A stretch of 44,572 bases of DNA from JAVZLQ01 sp049700035 (GTDB lineage Archaea; Thermoproteota; Bathyarchaeia; Bathyarchaeales; Bathycorpusculaceae). The translations under genes and the position numbers were made by a program. Below the pieces are notes generated by a model. That model saw only the letters and a program-made list of their open reading frames with translations, searched no databases and was not told the origin of the DNA. Shown in pieces: positions 8,529 to 17,289 of this stretch (position 1 is the first letter of the stretch; each line of letters starts with the position of its first letter). The stretch covers positions 1 to 44,572 of the forward strand of contig JBNAWC010000005.1 in the NCBI GenBank assembly GCA_049700035.1, given 5' to 3'.

Positions 8529-10043
8529 TTGTTGGCTAAGCAAAAGATTGCTCTGCAGTATTCAGGGTTTGTGGTTTTTTCAGCTAGGCTTGTCAGCGTA
8601 ATTACTGGACTTGCCTTCAACTTGATGGTGGCACGTTCCGCAGTAATAACTCCTACGGTTGACGAGTATGGAGTGTGGGGAAACCTTTACCAAATTTTGC
8701 TGCCGTATTTCACGCTTTTCTCTGGAGTTATCCCTTTCTGGGCATTGCGCTTTGTAGCCAGAGAGAAAGAAGGCGCCGTAAAAACTGGCGTGTTTGCGAA
8801 CACGCTTGTAGCGGTTGTTGCGGCAGCCGTTTATGTCTCTTTGATTCCTTTGCTCACGTCTTTGTTTAAGGCAGAGGCTTACACGCTTGTTTATGCTATT
8901 GCAGCGTTGCAAATAGTTGAAATGTATCTGATAAGTGTTTTAGAAGCATGCACACAAGCTCAAAAACCACAGTACGTAGGCTACGGTTTTATCGTCGGAG
9001 ACGCATGTAGAGTTCTTCTTGGTTTCGTATTTATGATTGTTCTTAAGCAATCGCTTTTAGGCGCAATTTTAAGCATCGTTATTGCATCCGCCATAAAAGT
9101 TCTGTTCTATTCCAATGTGCTGATAACCGAGTTTAAACAAAGAGTGAATTTTAACTATATAAGGGAATGGTTAAAGGGTTCTACGTTCAACCTCTATAAC
9201 CTTCTAGGCGACAGAATAGCTGCCACAATTTTTCTAATGATGTCCCATTACGGCGGACAGACAGCACAAGGCTATTACACTGCTTCAATGTTTGTTGCGA
9301 CTGTTGTGACGTATTCTTCCACGTTAGCTTTTGCATTGTATCCAAAGCTTCTGGCGGAAAGCAACTTGGAAGATGCCACAACCTCGCTTAAGATGGTTTT
9401 AATGTTCGCTGTTCCAATGGCTGCGGGAGTTATAGGGTTAGCGGACTCCTACCTAATGATACAGGATGTTAGCTATGTTGTTGCAGAACCAGTCATAATA
9501 ACTTTGGCAGTCGACTCCCTAATCCTCACGTTGTCTTCCATTTACTATTATGTGTTGCTTGGGATTGAGAAGGTGGATGAAAAAGCTGAAATTCCGTTTA
9601 GGCAAGTTGCCAGAAGCAAGCTTTTTATTGTTTTTTCGTTGCCATACGCACATTCAGCAATAACATTGCCAACAACATTTTACATAATAAACAACTTTGC
9701 ACAGAACGATCCATTGCTTATAACAACGTCCGCCGTTCTGATTAACACTATAGCGCATTTAGCCATGTTTATAGTTTTATATTTGATTGTACGTAAAGCA
9801 ACTAAGGTTATAGTGCCATACAAAAACATTGTTAAATACATATTTGCTTCTGCAGTTATGGCGGTTATTTTGCGTTTAATTTCCCATCCGACAACGATAA
9901 TGCTTACATTGGTTGTAACGGCTATCGGCGGAATAACTTACATGTCGATTTTATTGACAATCGATGGAGAAGCGCGAACTTTGGCTTTCACAATTTTAAG
10001 GGAGCTTGAAAGAAAGCTAGGAATATTGAAAAGTGAAGGTTAG
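8529..10043 (+). CDS. Wzx-like polysaccharide flippase (MOP superfamily)
   Basis: This 504-residue protein is almost entirely hydrophobic, with about 12-14 transmembrane helices beginning near residue 10 and an N-terminal SARLVSVITGLAFNLMVAR segment like that of Wzx/RfbX flippases. It should move lipid-linked oligosaccharide across the membrane. Translation begins at one of two adjacent TTG codons (8529 or 8532); AAAGGGTG upstream favours the second. It closes the surface-glycan gene run. Its TAG stop overlaps the TAA of the convergent TrmB-family gene by four bases. Confidence 0.87.
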   Translation: MLAKQKIALQYSGFVVFSARLVSVITGLAFNLMVARSAVITPTVDEYGVWGNLYQILLPYFTLFSGVIPFWALRFVAREKEGAVKTGVFANTLVAVVAAAVYVSLIPLLTSLFKAEAYTLVYAIAALQIVEMYLISVLEACTQAQKPQYVGYGFIVGDACRVLLGFVFMIVLKQSLLGAILSIVIASAIKVLFYSNVLITEFKQRVNFNYIREWLKGSTFNLYNLLGDRIAATIFLMMSHYGGQTAQGYYTASMFVATVVTYSSTLAFALYPKLLAESNLEDATTSLKMVLMFAVPMAAGVIGLADSYLMIQDVSYVVAEPVIITLAVDSLILTLSSIYYYVLLGIEKVDEKAEIPFRQVARSKLFIVFSLPYAHSAITLPTTFYIINNFAQNDPLLITTSAVLINTIAHLAMFIVLYLIVRKATKVIVPYKNIVKYIFASAVMAVILRLISHPTTIMLTLVVTAIGGITYMSILLTIDGEARTLAFTILRELERKLGILKSEG

Positions 10044-10921
10044 GCTTCTTTGTTCCACAACTCATCGAAGAGTGTTTCAAAGGCTTTTACGAAAGCGTCA
10101 TAATTCGTCCATAATGCTGCGACTCTTTTTTTCCCGTTGTTTTTTCTGATAAACAAGAGCAGTTGCTCGTTGTCTGCTAATATGAATGTTGGCAGTTCTT
10201 CAGAACTTGAAACCGAATACTTTGCCTTTTTCAGTTTTATTTTTTCAATGAAGAAGCAGCTTTTTGGCGAATAGTTGGTTAGCAGTTGAACGTTTATGTT
10301 GTCCTTCGATTTTCTCTCCAACTTGTCTAAAAGTCCAGAGTGATAGAAGTTCGGTATGTCATGCTCCGATGTGAAAACAAATATTTCCTTAGACGAGTTG
10401 TTTACGATTTCATCCGCCTTTAAGCTTATCTGCTCTTCCCCTTCGAGTATTTGGAAAACCTCTTTTCTCTCGTTTTCGGTTTCTGGTTTTGGAAGAGTCA
10501 ACCAAAGTTCTACTAGGTTTTTCTTTCTTTTTTCTAGGAGGCTTATCTTCATTTTTTTAGTTTCTATTAGTATGTCCAAAGCCTTTTCAAAAGGTGTTGC
10601 GATGAACTTTAATGGTTTCTCAAAAACGGATGAGACTAGTCCCCTTTTCTCCAAGTCCCTTAATATCCTGTAGGTCTCGGTTCTGTGAAGGGATAAAGCT
10701 TCGGAAATCTCGCTTGCCTTGTGTTCGCCAGTTCGTGCAATGTAAATGTAAACTTTAACTTCGTTCTTTGAAAGTCCAAGTTTATGTAGGGTTTTCTCGA
10801 TGGTTTCCATTGCTTTGGATGGTCCAGCATCCGTTTTCACGAATCTCCATAAGCCTGTTGTTTCGTCATAGAGTTTCATGATGTTTTCGGGTTTTTCTAT
10901 TGATAATTCCATTTGCACCAC
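10040..10921 (-). CDS. TrmB family transcriptional regulator
   Basis: This 293-residue protein has a winged-helix domain at residues 42-105 (LHKLGLSKNEVKVYIYIAR, then ASEISEALSLHRTETYRIL), a helical linker with a coiled coil around 110-140, and a C-terminal PLD-like/TrmB effector region. TrmB proteins sense sugars or other ligands and repress or activate metabolic genes. The N-terminus has about 40 extra residues before the helix-turn-helix. The start may be GTG 10921 or ATG 10912. It faces the glycan locus tail to tail, so a regulatory link to it is possible but unproven. A TATA box and a short palindrome lie upstream. Confidence 0.85.
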   Translation of the reverse strand: MVQMELSIEKPENIMKLYDETTGLWRFVKTDAGPSKAMETIEKTLHKLGLSKNEVKVYIYIARTGEHKASEISEALSLHRTETYRILRDLEKRGLVSSVFEKPLKFIATPFEKALDILIETKKMKISLLEKRKKNLVELWLTLPKPETENERKEVFQILEGEEQISLKADEIVNNSSKEIFVFTSEHDIPNFYHSGLLDKLERKSKDNINVQLLTNYSPKSCFFIEKIKLKKAKYSVSSSEELPTFILADNEQLLLFIRKNNGKKRVAALWTNYDAFVKAFETLFDELWNKEA

Positions 10922-10945
10922 TTGTAGCCTTACTCCTCGTTTTAG

Positions 10946-10985
10946 TCTGACTCAGAACTCGAATCGGCTTTCGCCATATTTTATA
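10946..10985 (-). promoter_or_regulatory. Promoter of the TrmB gene with a palindrome at the expected start site
   Basis: Read on the minus strand, TATAAAATAT occupies 10985-10976. The expected transcription start about 25 bases downstream (near 10953) falls inside an 11-base palindrome, TCTGA-C-TCAGA (10946-10956). A palindrome covering the start site is a common repressor arrangement, so autoregulation by the TrmB protein is plausible. The palindrome is short and could be chance. Confidence 0.4.
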
Positions 10986-11062
10986 CTTCTGAATTCAAGA
11001 TATGAATTAGAAATCAACATTCAAAAACTCTTTAAACACTAACGTAACAGAATAATATCGCG

Positions 11063-11548
11063 ATGGGAGAAAGGGTGCAAAGCATGTTAGGCTTAAACAT
11101 AAGTCTCAAAAGTTTTCTACTTCCAAAAGATAACCATTGGCTGAAGAGGATAATGCTGATAATGGGTTTTATTGCATTTGATTATTTGGCGACTTTACTG
11201 TTTTGCCGCGCTCCTCATGAAGAGGCGAACCCCTACGCCAGACTTTTCATGGAAAACTTTGGCATACCATTAGGACTAACATTATTCGTCTTCATCATAA
11301 ACCTGCCAATTTACACTCTTCTAAGCTTTAACTCGCATGTAGTTAAGCTGCCGCCGAAACTCGCTTCTGGCGTGGAAACATGTGTCGACTTTACTTTTGC
11401 CTGGTTTATTGCTGGACTACATTTTCATGGAGGAACAAGCTGGTTTTGGCAAGCGTCAGACATTATTAGACAAGCATTTGGCGCTTTGTTATACGTTGTT
11501 TTAGCCTTTTTGGTTATAAAACCGCACAAGCCAAGTTATGGCGATTAG
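11063..11548 (+). CDS. Small integral membrane protein, unknown function
   Basis: This 161-residue protein has three or four hydrophobic segments (about residues 29-48, 67-88, 107-122 and 137-155). A segment reading FDYLATLLFC, followed by HEEANPYARL, is reminiscent of DUF5658-like archaeal membrane proteins with a D..T...E.NP pattern. That resemblance is from memory and is weak. The start could be ATG 11063, nearly leaderless after the CTTTAAAC element at 11029-11036, or ATG 11084, which has GGGTG six bases upstream. It is divergent from the TrmB gene and separated from the next gene by 100 bases. Confidence 0.7.
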   Translation: MGERVQSMLGLNISLKSFLLPKDNHWLKRIMLIMGFIAFDYLATLLFCRAPHEEANPYARLFMENFGIPLGLTLFVFIINLPIYTLLSFNSHVVKLPPKLASGVETCVDFTFAWFIAGLHFHGGTSWFWQASDIIRQAFGALLYVVLAFLVIKPHKPSYGD

Positions 11549-11648
11549 TCTGCGTTTTAGTGCGTAACAATTGACAACATACTAACTCTATTATCTTGAG
11601 CGCTGCTGATTTGTTGTTGGTTCAATTTAGCGAAGAATATAAGGGAAG

Positions 11649-12341
11649 ATGTTTATGGCTGAAAAACCAGTTAAACCAAAGGTGAATGCTGAACCACCGC
11701 CGCCACCAAACACGGAAAACCAAAATAACGAGGTAGACGAGGAAACATACTTCTTTCATCCCATCCAAATCGCGGATGAAGGCGCTGAAGTTCTAAGTGA
11801 AGAGCAGATAGAAAAGTCAAGAGTTGAAGTTGAACAGAAACTGCAAGAACTCTTAAAAACAATAAGTGAGGAAACGCTTCAGTTAAGCGAATTTTTGATG
11901 GAAGAAAACAACCTTGTGCAGGAACTTCACGCTTCTCTAAAGCAAATTTTAAAGAAGTTAAACGTCTCTTTCAACATACCATCAAAAAATCTGCCACTTA
12001 AGAGACAAGTGAAAAAGGTAATTTTGAATGAAGAATGCCATCTAATAATAGTCCACGAGAAAGGTGAAGTTAACTCCGCTTCGCTGGCAGAGTACCCGCC
12101 AGAAATAGTCATGGCGGTTTTGTTGGCGATAATGCCCGAACTCGCAAAAGTAGTCATGCTTTATAGGAAGAAGATAAGCACGCGCGTTAACTTCTTCGCA
12201 AAAGTGAAGAGGGAGCTAAAAAACGTTGTCAAAGCTATAGCTGGCGGCAAGGAAGCCGAGAAAAGCGGTGAAGAAGAGCAAACAATGGATGTTGTTAAAG
12301 AGGCGGTAACAGAGGAAGGCGGGGAAGGCGGTCAAGGCTAA
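11649..12341 (+). CDS. Uncharacterised coiled-coil protein with proline-rich N-terminus
   Basis: I do not recognise this 230-residue protein. It begins with a polar proline-rich stretch (EPPPPPN near residue 15), followed by acidic residues. A predicted coiled coil covers about 55-105, a globular beta-containing section about 110-155, and an amphipathic helical section rich in alanine and valine about 155-200 (PPEIVMAVLLAIMPELAKVV). The C-terminus is glycine- and glutamate-rich. Start ATG 11649 or 11655. It precedes another helical protein by 24 bases and converges on the VWA/AAA+ pair, so it may be a partner or client of that ATPase system. That is inference from position. Confidence 0.7.
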   Translation: MFMAEKPVKPKVNAEPPPPPNTENQNNEVDEETYFFHPIQIADEGAEVLSEEQIEKSRVEVEQKLQELLKTISEETLQLSEFLMEENNLVQELHASLKQILKKLNVSFNIPSKNLPLKRQVKKVILNEECHLIIVHEKGEVNSASLAEYPPEIVMAVLLAIMPELAKVVMLYRKKISTRVNFFAKVKRELKNVVKAIAGGKEAEKSGEEEQTMDVVKEAVTEEGGEGGQG

Positions 12342-12365
12342 AACTGTTGTGGGCGTGGTTAACCC

Positions 12366-12905
12366 TTGGATGTGCTTGTTACTGAAATTAGAACTTTTTA
12401 TTCGCTTAAGGAAATTCGGGAAGCAATAGATGCGCAAATAAGCCAGTATAAGATGCTGTTGGAAGACTACAGCCAATGGCTTGGAAGTCTCTTAAGAAAC
12501 CCTGAATCTGCAAAAGACCAAGAAAAAGCTAAGAAGATTGCTGAGTTGCAGAAAGTTTTGAAGACTGGTGGCAGAAAGAGTGGGAAAAAGGAGGAAAAAG
12601 GTGTGGGTTTTTCATCGGAGTGGGCGCAGTTTAAGGATTTGATGATTTGTGCTGATGATGTCGGTGAAGCTGAAATATTATTTGAGGCTACTGAGGAGCT
12701 TAAAAGAAAGATTGAAAGGTTAGAGAAGGCGAAAAACTCCATAGTTGACCTTGAGCGTTACGGGTTGGGAAAAGATTTGCTTTTCATAACCTACATTCAT
12801 GACGGTGTGCCAGAGAAAATAGTATTTAAACCGAAGAAGGGCATAAGCGCCGTGGAAAAGTTTGAGTTTGAAGCCAACTTTTCCGTTGCAGAACAGCCTA
12901 GCTAG
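12366..12905 (+). CDS. Uncharacterised helical protein near MoxR/VWA pair
   Basis: I do not recognise this 179-residue protein. It is charged and mainly helical: residues 10-70 form a likely coiled coil (LKEIREAIDAQISQYKMLLE), 70-85 are lysine- and glycine-rich, 105-130 form a second helix (EATEELKRKIERLEKAKNS), and a short beta-type tail follows. It starts at TTG 12366 with only a weak upstream signal. Its last eight bases overlap the end of the convergent VWA gene. Similar length and helical character to its upstream neighbour suggest they work together. No function can be assigned. Confidence 0.68.
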   Translation: MDVLVTEIRTFYSLKEIREAIDAQISQYKMLLEDYSQWLGSLLRNPESAKDQEKAKKIAELQKVLKTGGRKSGKKEEKGVGFSSEWAQFKDLMICADDVGEAEILFEATEELKRKIERLEKAKNSIVDLERYGLGKDLLFITYIHDGVPEKIVFKPKKGISAVEKFEFEANFSVAEQPS

Positions 12906-14601
12906 AATTGTACTCCATGAAAGCCTTTGTAAACTTCTTCATAAGTTCATATGGCTCTTCGACAACGCAGTTCACGCGCACATAATTTCTAACTGCACGG
13001 CTGTTTACGCCTATGCCTATTACGCCTATACCCTTCTTTTCAATGTTCTTGATGTTTTCTTTTAACTTTTCCTCTGCGCCGTCGTAACCTGCTGGAAAGA
13101 AGTCTGAAACAATAACTAGGATTTTTGATTCTTCAAGGCGTTTTGTGAGCGCTTGTGCCGCAAGCGTAACGGCGTCTGGCAGATACGTTAAGCCGCCGTG
13201 AACTAGTCCGCCTATTCTGGCTTTAACATGTGCGTCATACTTTTCTGAAAAATCTTTTACAACGTAGAATTTGTTGTTGAAAGCGTATAGTCCCCATGAG
13301 TTTTGGTCTAGGATTAGCATTCTGGCAACTTCAGCTAGGCATAGGGCGATTCCTTGAACTTCTCCTTTAAATAGGCTTAGGCTGTGGCTTGCATCTACAA
13401 GTATTGACCATGTATCTTCTCTTGTTTGGAGTTCCTCCCTAACGAATATGTCTGTTCGCTGGCTTTTGCTTGCAATAACTTGTATTGCCTCTTGCAAGTC
13501 GACGAATCCGCTTTCTTGCCTAAAATCTTCTCCTCCAACATTCTTGAGAAGGCGCAACTGATGCAGTATTCGCCTTATTGGGCTGCTTAGAAGCTCTCTT
13601 TTTCTCTGAAACTCAGCGTAATCCTCTGTTGGAAAGACGAAATCGTCAAATTTTGTGCCTTTTCCAACTTCGGCATAACCTCTTAAAATTTTTGATTTCG
13701 CATCTTCGTATTCGCGCCATGCTGTCAGTGCTTGATTTGCCTCACTTTCCTTTAAACCTTGCAGGGCATCGTTTAATTTTTCTTCGCTGTACGCTTCCGT
13801 GCTCAGCGCGTGCAATGCGTCGCTTAAACTTTGCTGAATTTCCTCCTCCTTGGGTATCAGTGACTCATAGAACAGATCATTTGTTCCATGGCTTTCCGTG
13901 TACAATAATGATGGAACTTCAAATGTTTCTCCATAAACGTTTATCGCATCATAAATTTTTGTGGCGGCGTCTAAACGCTCCTCGAATGTTGCGTTTTCTT
14001 CAAGTCTCTTAAGTATTGATGTTGCTGCTTCAACGTCTATAAGTATGTCATCTTTGAGTTTTCCCTTAACTTTCCCCATATTGTAATTTTGTAGCAGAGA
14101 AGCCATGATTCTCGATGAATCGTTTGGTAGCTCAGCAACGTTTCTCATTCGCAGAAATGAGATTGTGTTTGCGTATGCGATTTCTGGCTGCATCCATGGG
14201 AAGGCGTTTGCTATGCGCTTATTTATTATTGCGTCTTCCACCAGGCTTAGAACGAAAGTTGCCACATGCGGATTTTTTCCCCGTCCCCATTTTGAATAAG
14301 CTGCAAAATTTGATGATTGTAAATGCATGCATAAGTGGTAAACTGAAGCCTTAAACAAAAACCAGATAACCTTCTTATGCGTTGGATTCTGAAGATTAAA
14401 CTTCAGTCCTTGAAAAAGAACGTATTTTTCATCCAACCTCTTTGGCTTTATAAGATGAAGAACATAGCCGTTACCGTCCCTTCCAAGGTATGGGTACTTT
14501 AACTCGTCATGCAGAAGAATCTTCATTTCACTATATGTTTTGCGTGTTATTTGGTGTGCGGTTGACCAACAAAAATCAAAAAAGTTCAAGGTTAAACCCA
14601 T
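12898..14601 (-). CDS. VWA-domain protein (CoxE/NorD-like) paired with AAA+ ATPase
   Basis: This 567-residue protein ends in a von Willebrand factor A domain (about 396-560) with an intact MIDAS motif DASHS at 403-407, a GLTYLPDA threonine site and the SDFF strand. The N-terminal 380 residues are helical and include VEDAIINKRI near 121-130, like the metallopeptidase-related ED motif of NorD/CobT-type proteins. Such proteins work with MoxR-type AAA+ ATPases as chaperones that insert metals or remodel complexes. It begins seven bases after the AAA+ gene ends. An internal ATG at 14526 is an alternative start. The target is unknown. Confidence 0.83.
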   Translation of the reverse strand: MGLTLNFFDFCWSTAHQITRKTYSEMKILLHDELKYPYLGRDGNGYVLHLIKPKRLDEKYVLFQGLKFNLQNPTHKKVIWFLFKASVYHLCMHLQSSNFAAYSKWGRGKNPHVATFVLSLVEDAIINKRIANAFPWMQPEIAYANTISFLRMRNVAELPNDSSRIMASLLQNYNMGKVKGKLKDDILIDVEAATSILKRLEENATFEERLDAATKIYDAINVYGETFEVPSLLYTESHGTNDLFYESLIPKEEEIQQSLSDALHALSTEAYSEEKLNDALQGLKESEANQALTAWREYEDAKSKILRGYAEVGKGTKFDDFVFPTEDYAEFQRKRELLSSPIRRILHQLRLLKNVGGEDFRQESGFVDLQEAIQVIASKSQRTDIFVREELQTREDTWSILVDASHSLSLFKGEVQGIALCLAEVARMLILDQNSWGLYAFNNKFYVVKDFSEKYDAHVKARIGGLVHGGLTYLPDAVTLAAQALTKRLEESKILVIVSDFFPAGYDGAEEKLKENIKNIEKKGIGVIGIGVNSRAVRNYVRVNCVVEEPYELMKKFTKAFMEYNSS

Positions 14602-14608
14602 TTATGCA

Positions 14609-15694
14609 TTATCCGAATATAGACTCTATAATGCGTTTTACGGTTGCTTGCACTTCAATGTCATCGCTTGTTGTTCCAACAATTGTTTCAACAGCGGCCT
14701 CAATGGGGTTTACACCATCAGCAATCAATGTTGCCCAGTTAATTAGGTCTCCTGGTGAAGGTCCGTAGGGAAGGTCGCCGTTCTTATATTGTCTTCTGAG
14801 TTCTGCGCCTGCCTTGACTATTTTTTCAGCTATTTTCTCGTCTACTCCGCTTCTTTTCATTATGAGTTCTATTTCGTCGCGGGATATTTTGTCGCCTACG
14901 CTTAGGTAGTCAAAGTTTATCCAAACTGCCATTCTTCGCCTTAAAGCCGCGTTTAGGGGTTTTGTTCCAACGAATTCTGCTGAAAACGGGTTCATTGATA
15001 TGACCAAATAGCCGTAGGGGTGCCTCTTCACTATTTCATTGTCTTTTTCAGTTAAAACAATATGTCCTCGAGTGTCTAAAACTGGGTTTAGCCTAGTCGC
15101 AATGTCCTGCTTCATCATGTTTGCCTCGTCTAGGTATAGGATTCCACCTTGTCTGCACCACATGACTATTTGGCCATCAATCCAGTTTTCCTTTCCCAAT
15201 CCGATGTATCTCCCGAAAAGGTCGTATGCTGATGTTTGCAGTCCACAGTTTATTTCCCACATTGGCAAGCCGCAGAGTTCAGCAACCAAATAAACTATGT
15301 GTGTTTTTCCTGTTCCGCTTGGACCGATTAGGGCACATTGCTTAAAGTAGTATAAGGCGCGCACTATCCTTTCGACGTAGTTGAAACCTCTGTCTACGTA
15401 TTCTGGAGTGTTGCGCGGTATGAGCGACTGTACGCTTTCTGGGAACACATATCCCGGATGTAAGTCATACTTTTCTATGTGGTATTTTTTGCGGAGTTCG
15501 GCGTATGTTGGCGAGTCTATGTTTGCTGATTTTGTTATTGAGACTGAAAGTTTTGTGTCTTTTACGGCTGTTTTTATTTGTTTTTCAACCACGTAAACGG
15601 CGTTGTTTTTCTCCTTTTTTCCACCTTGGAATCCGAAACCGACAGCACTTGTTACTGCTGGTTTTTCAGTTAGTTTTTGTTTGTTGTTTGACAA
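14609..15694 (-). CDS. MoxR/CbbQ-like AAA+ ATPase
   Basis: This 361-residue protein is an AAA+ ATPase of the MoxR/AAA_5 type: Walker A GPSGTGKT at 124-131, Walker B GILYLDEAN at 184-192, sensor 1 SMNP at 233-236, and the RRRM arginine region at 252-255. The first 60 residues are polar and unordered. It starts at TTG 15694, preceded by GAGGGG. Paired with the VWA protein it should form a chaperone that uses ATP to activate or assemble another protein complex. The Fe-S assembly operon lies 90 bases upstream on the same strand, so read-through from it is possible. Confidence 0.88.
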   Translation of the reverse strand: MSNNKQKLTEKPAVTSAVGFGFQGGKKEKNNAVYVVEKQIKTAVKDTKLSVSITKSANIDSPTYAELRKKYHIEKYDLHPGYVFPESVQSLIPRNTPEYVDRGFNYVERIVRALYYFKQCALIGPSGTGKTHIVYLVAELCGLPMWEINCGLQTSAYDLFGRYIGLGKENWIDGQIVMWCRQGGILYLDEANMMKQDIATRLNPVLDTRGHIVLTEKDNEIVKRHPYGYLVISMNPFSAEFVGTKPLNAALRRRMAVWINFDYLSVGDKISRDEIELIMKRSGVDEKIAEKIVKAGAELRRQYKNGDLPYGPSPGDLINWATLIADGVNPIEAAVETIVGTTSDDIEVQATVKRIIESIFG

Positions 15695-15784
15695 AATAGC
15701 CCCTCGCTTTTCATGTATGTTATTGGTGGGAGCTGATTTAAATCTTACTTCTCGCGATTCAATACGCTTAATTAATCCCGCAGA

Positions 15785-16054
15785 TTATAATAAGAGTTCG
15801 TTTAAGATTGTGTTGAGTTCGTTTTTGTTTTTTAGGTTTTTGAAGATGGCTTTTCCCGTGTTGTAGAGTCTGAATTGGGTTCCTTTGTAGGTTAGTTCGA
15901 AGATTATGTTGGAGATTGTTTTTTCTTTTTTGGCTTTTTCTAGGATTTTTGCGGTTGCTTGTTCTTTTTTGTTGTATTTGAAGATTATGATAAAGGCTTT
16001 TTCTTCGCCGCATGTTTCTTCTATTCTGGCGACGTAATCTTCAACTGGGTCCAT
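15785..16054 (-). CDS. Small AT-rich protein at the end of the Fe-S operon
   Basis: This 89-residue protein is unrecognised. Its ATG overlaps the sufS stop by one base (TAATG), the same coupling seen between the other genes of this operon, so it is very likely translated. It alternates predicted strands and helices: FIIIFKYNK, a lysine-rich helix at 31-46, IIFELTYKGTQFRLYNTGK, and a final helix NELNTILNELLL. It has one cysteine (C15), so it is not itself an obvious cluster ligand. It is markedly lysine-rich and its DNA is A/T-rich with long A and T runs. It might aid sulfur transfer or scaffold function, purely by position. Confidence 0.7.
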   Translation of the reverse strand: MDPVEDYVARIEETCGEEKAFIIIFKYNKKEQATAKILEKAKKEKTISNIIFELTYKGTQFRLYNTGKAIFKNLKNKNELNTILNELLL

Positions 16055-17289
16055 TAGGCTTGTTCAATCTCCTTTAAAACTTCTGTGAAGGTGTCGATTT
16101 CTTCGCGGGTGTTGTAGATGTAAAAGCTTATTCTTGCTGAGGACTGTAATTTGAAAATTTGGTGTAGTGGTTGGGCGCAGTGAAAACCGCTGCGAATCAT
16201 GATTCCGTAACTGTCAAGGAGTAGTGCAACGTCGTGAGAGCTTAATCCCTCAACGTTGAACGGGATGATTCCGCATTTGGCTGCGGGGTCTTTTGGACCG
16301 TAAATCTTAACTTTTTTGCATTCTTGCATGCGTTGCATGGCGTAAGCGGTTAATTGGCATTCATACGCCTTAACATTTTCCATTCCAATCTTGCGAAGAT
16401 ATTTTACTGCTTCCATTAAGCCTATGCCGCCGCAGACGTTCGGCGTTCCCGCCTCGAATTTCCATGGTAGCGCGTTCCATGTTATATTGCAGCTTTTTGT
16501 TTTTTCGTCGTATGAAACTTCCTTTATCATTTCTCCTCCGCCTTGGAAGGGCGCCATCTCCTCGAGAATTTCGCTTTTGCCGTAGAGAACTCCTATGCCT
16601 GTTGGACCTAGCATCTTGTGTCCAGAGAAGGCTAGGAAATCCGCGTCTAGGTCTTTTACGTTTGTGGGTAAGTGTGGGACGGATTGGGCTCCGTCGACAA
16701 GTGTCAAAGCGTCGTGTTCGTGGGCGATTTTCGCTATTCTTTTTACGTCGTTTACTGCACCGCTGACGTTTGAAACGTGTGAGACGCAGACTATTCTGGT
16801 TTTGTTGGAGATTAAACTCTCTAGCGATTCGTAGTTTAGTGTTCCGTCGCGGTTGACTTCTGCATATTTAACTTTGAATCCATTTATTTTTGAGAGGTTT
16901 TCCCATGGGACGATGTTGCTGTGGTGCTCCATCAATGTTACGATAACTTCGTCGTCTTTCTTTAGGTTGTGGAGTCCCCATGCGTAGGCAACAAGGTTTA
17001 TGGCTTCGGTTGTTCCTCGAACAAAAATTATTTCCTCCATGCCCTTCGCATTTATGAAATTCGCGATTTCTTCATGTGCTTTTTCATAAAGTTCAGTTGC
17101 CTCTTGCGATAGGGTGTGGACTGCTCTGTGAACGTTTGCGTTGTGGTTTTCGTAGAAGTTTCTTATTGCCTCGATTACTTGTTTTGGTTTCTGCGAGGTG
17201 GCAGCGTTGTCAAAGTAAATTAGTGGGTGACCGTTTATTTTGCGTTTCAAAATTGGGAAGTCTTCGCGAATCTTGTAGGGGTCAAGCAT
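16054..17289 (-). CDS. sufS: Cysteine desulfurase, SufS type
   Basis: This 411-residue PLP enzyme retains the SufS hallmarks: YFDNAATSQKP at 25-35, HHSNIVPW at 122-129, VDGAQSVPH at 198-206, the PLP lysine in FSGHKMLGPTG (K225), the nucleophilic cysteine in MIRSGFHCAQP (C371), and substrate-binding ARISFYIYNT with R386. It removes sulfur from cysteine as a persulfide for Fe-S assembly. It is coupled by TAATG to the upstream scaffold gene and to the downstream small protein. Unlike the paralogue at 17789-19015 it keeps every expected catalytic residue, so it is the likely sulfur donor. Confidence 0.94.
   Translation of the reverse strand: MLDPYKIREDFPILKRKINGHPLIYFDNAATSQKPKQVIEAIRNFYENHNANVHRAVHTLSQEATELYEKAHEEIANFINAKGMEEIIFVRGTTEAINLVAYAWGLHNLKKDDEVIVTLMEHHSNIVPWENLSKINGFKVKYAEVNRDGTLNYESLESLISNKTRIVCVSHVSNVSGAVNDVKRIAKIAHEHDALTLVDGAQSVPHLPTNVKDLDADFLAFSGHKMLGPTGIGVLYGKSEILEEMAPFQGGGEMIKEVSYDEKTKSCNITWNALPWKFEAGTPNVCGGIGLMEAVKYLRKIGMENVKAYECQLTAYAMQRMQECKKVKIYGPKDPAAKCGIIPFNVEGLSSHDVALLLDSYGIMIRSGFHCAQPLHQIFKLQSSARISFYIYNTREEIDTFTEVLKEIEQA

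Noticed and set aside
12630..12672. C/D box sRNA-like run (TGATGA, CTGA, TGATGAT, CTGA)
   Set aside because: It lies inside a coding gene in frame, the C box lacks the needed purine at one end, and spacing is poor.
15768..16013. 81-residue minus-strand frame overlapping the small Fe-S operon protein
   Set aside because: It is a shifted reading of an A/T-rich gene; the frame coupled to sufS is preferred.
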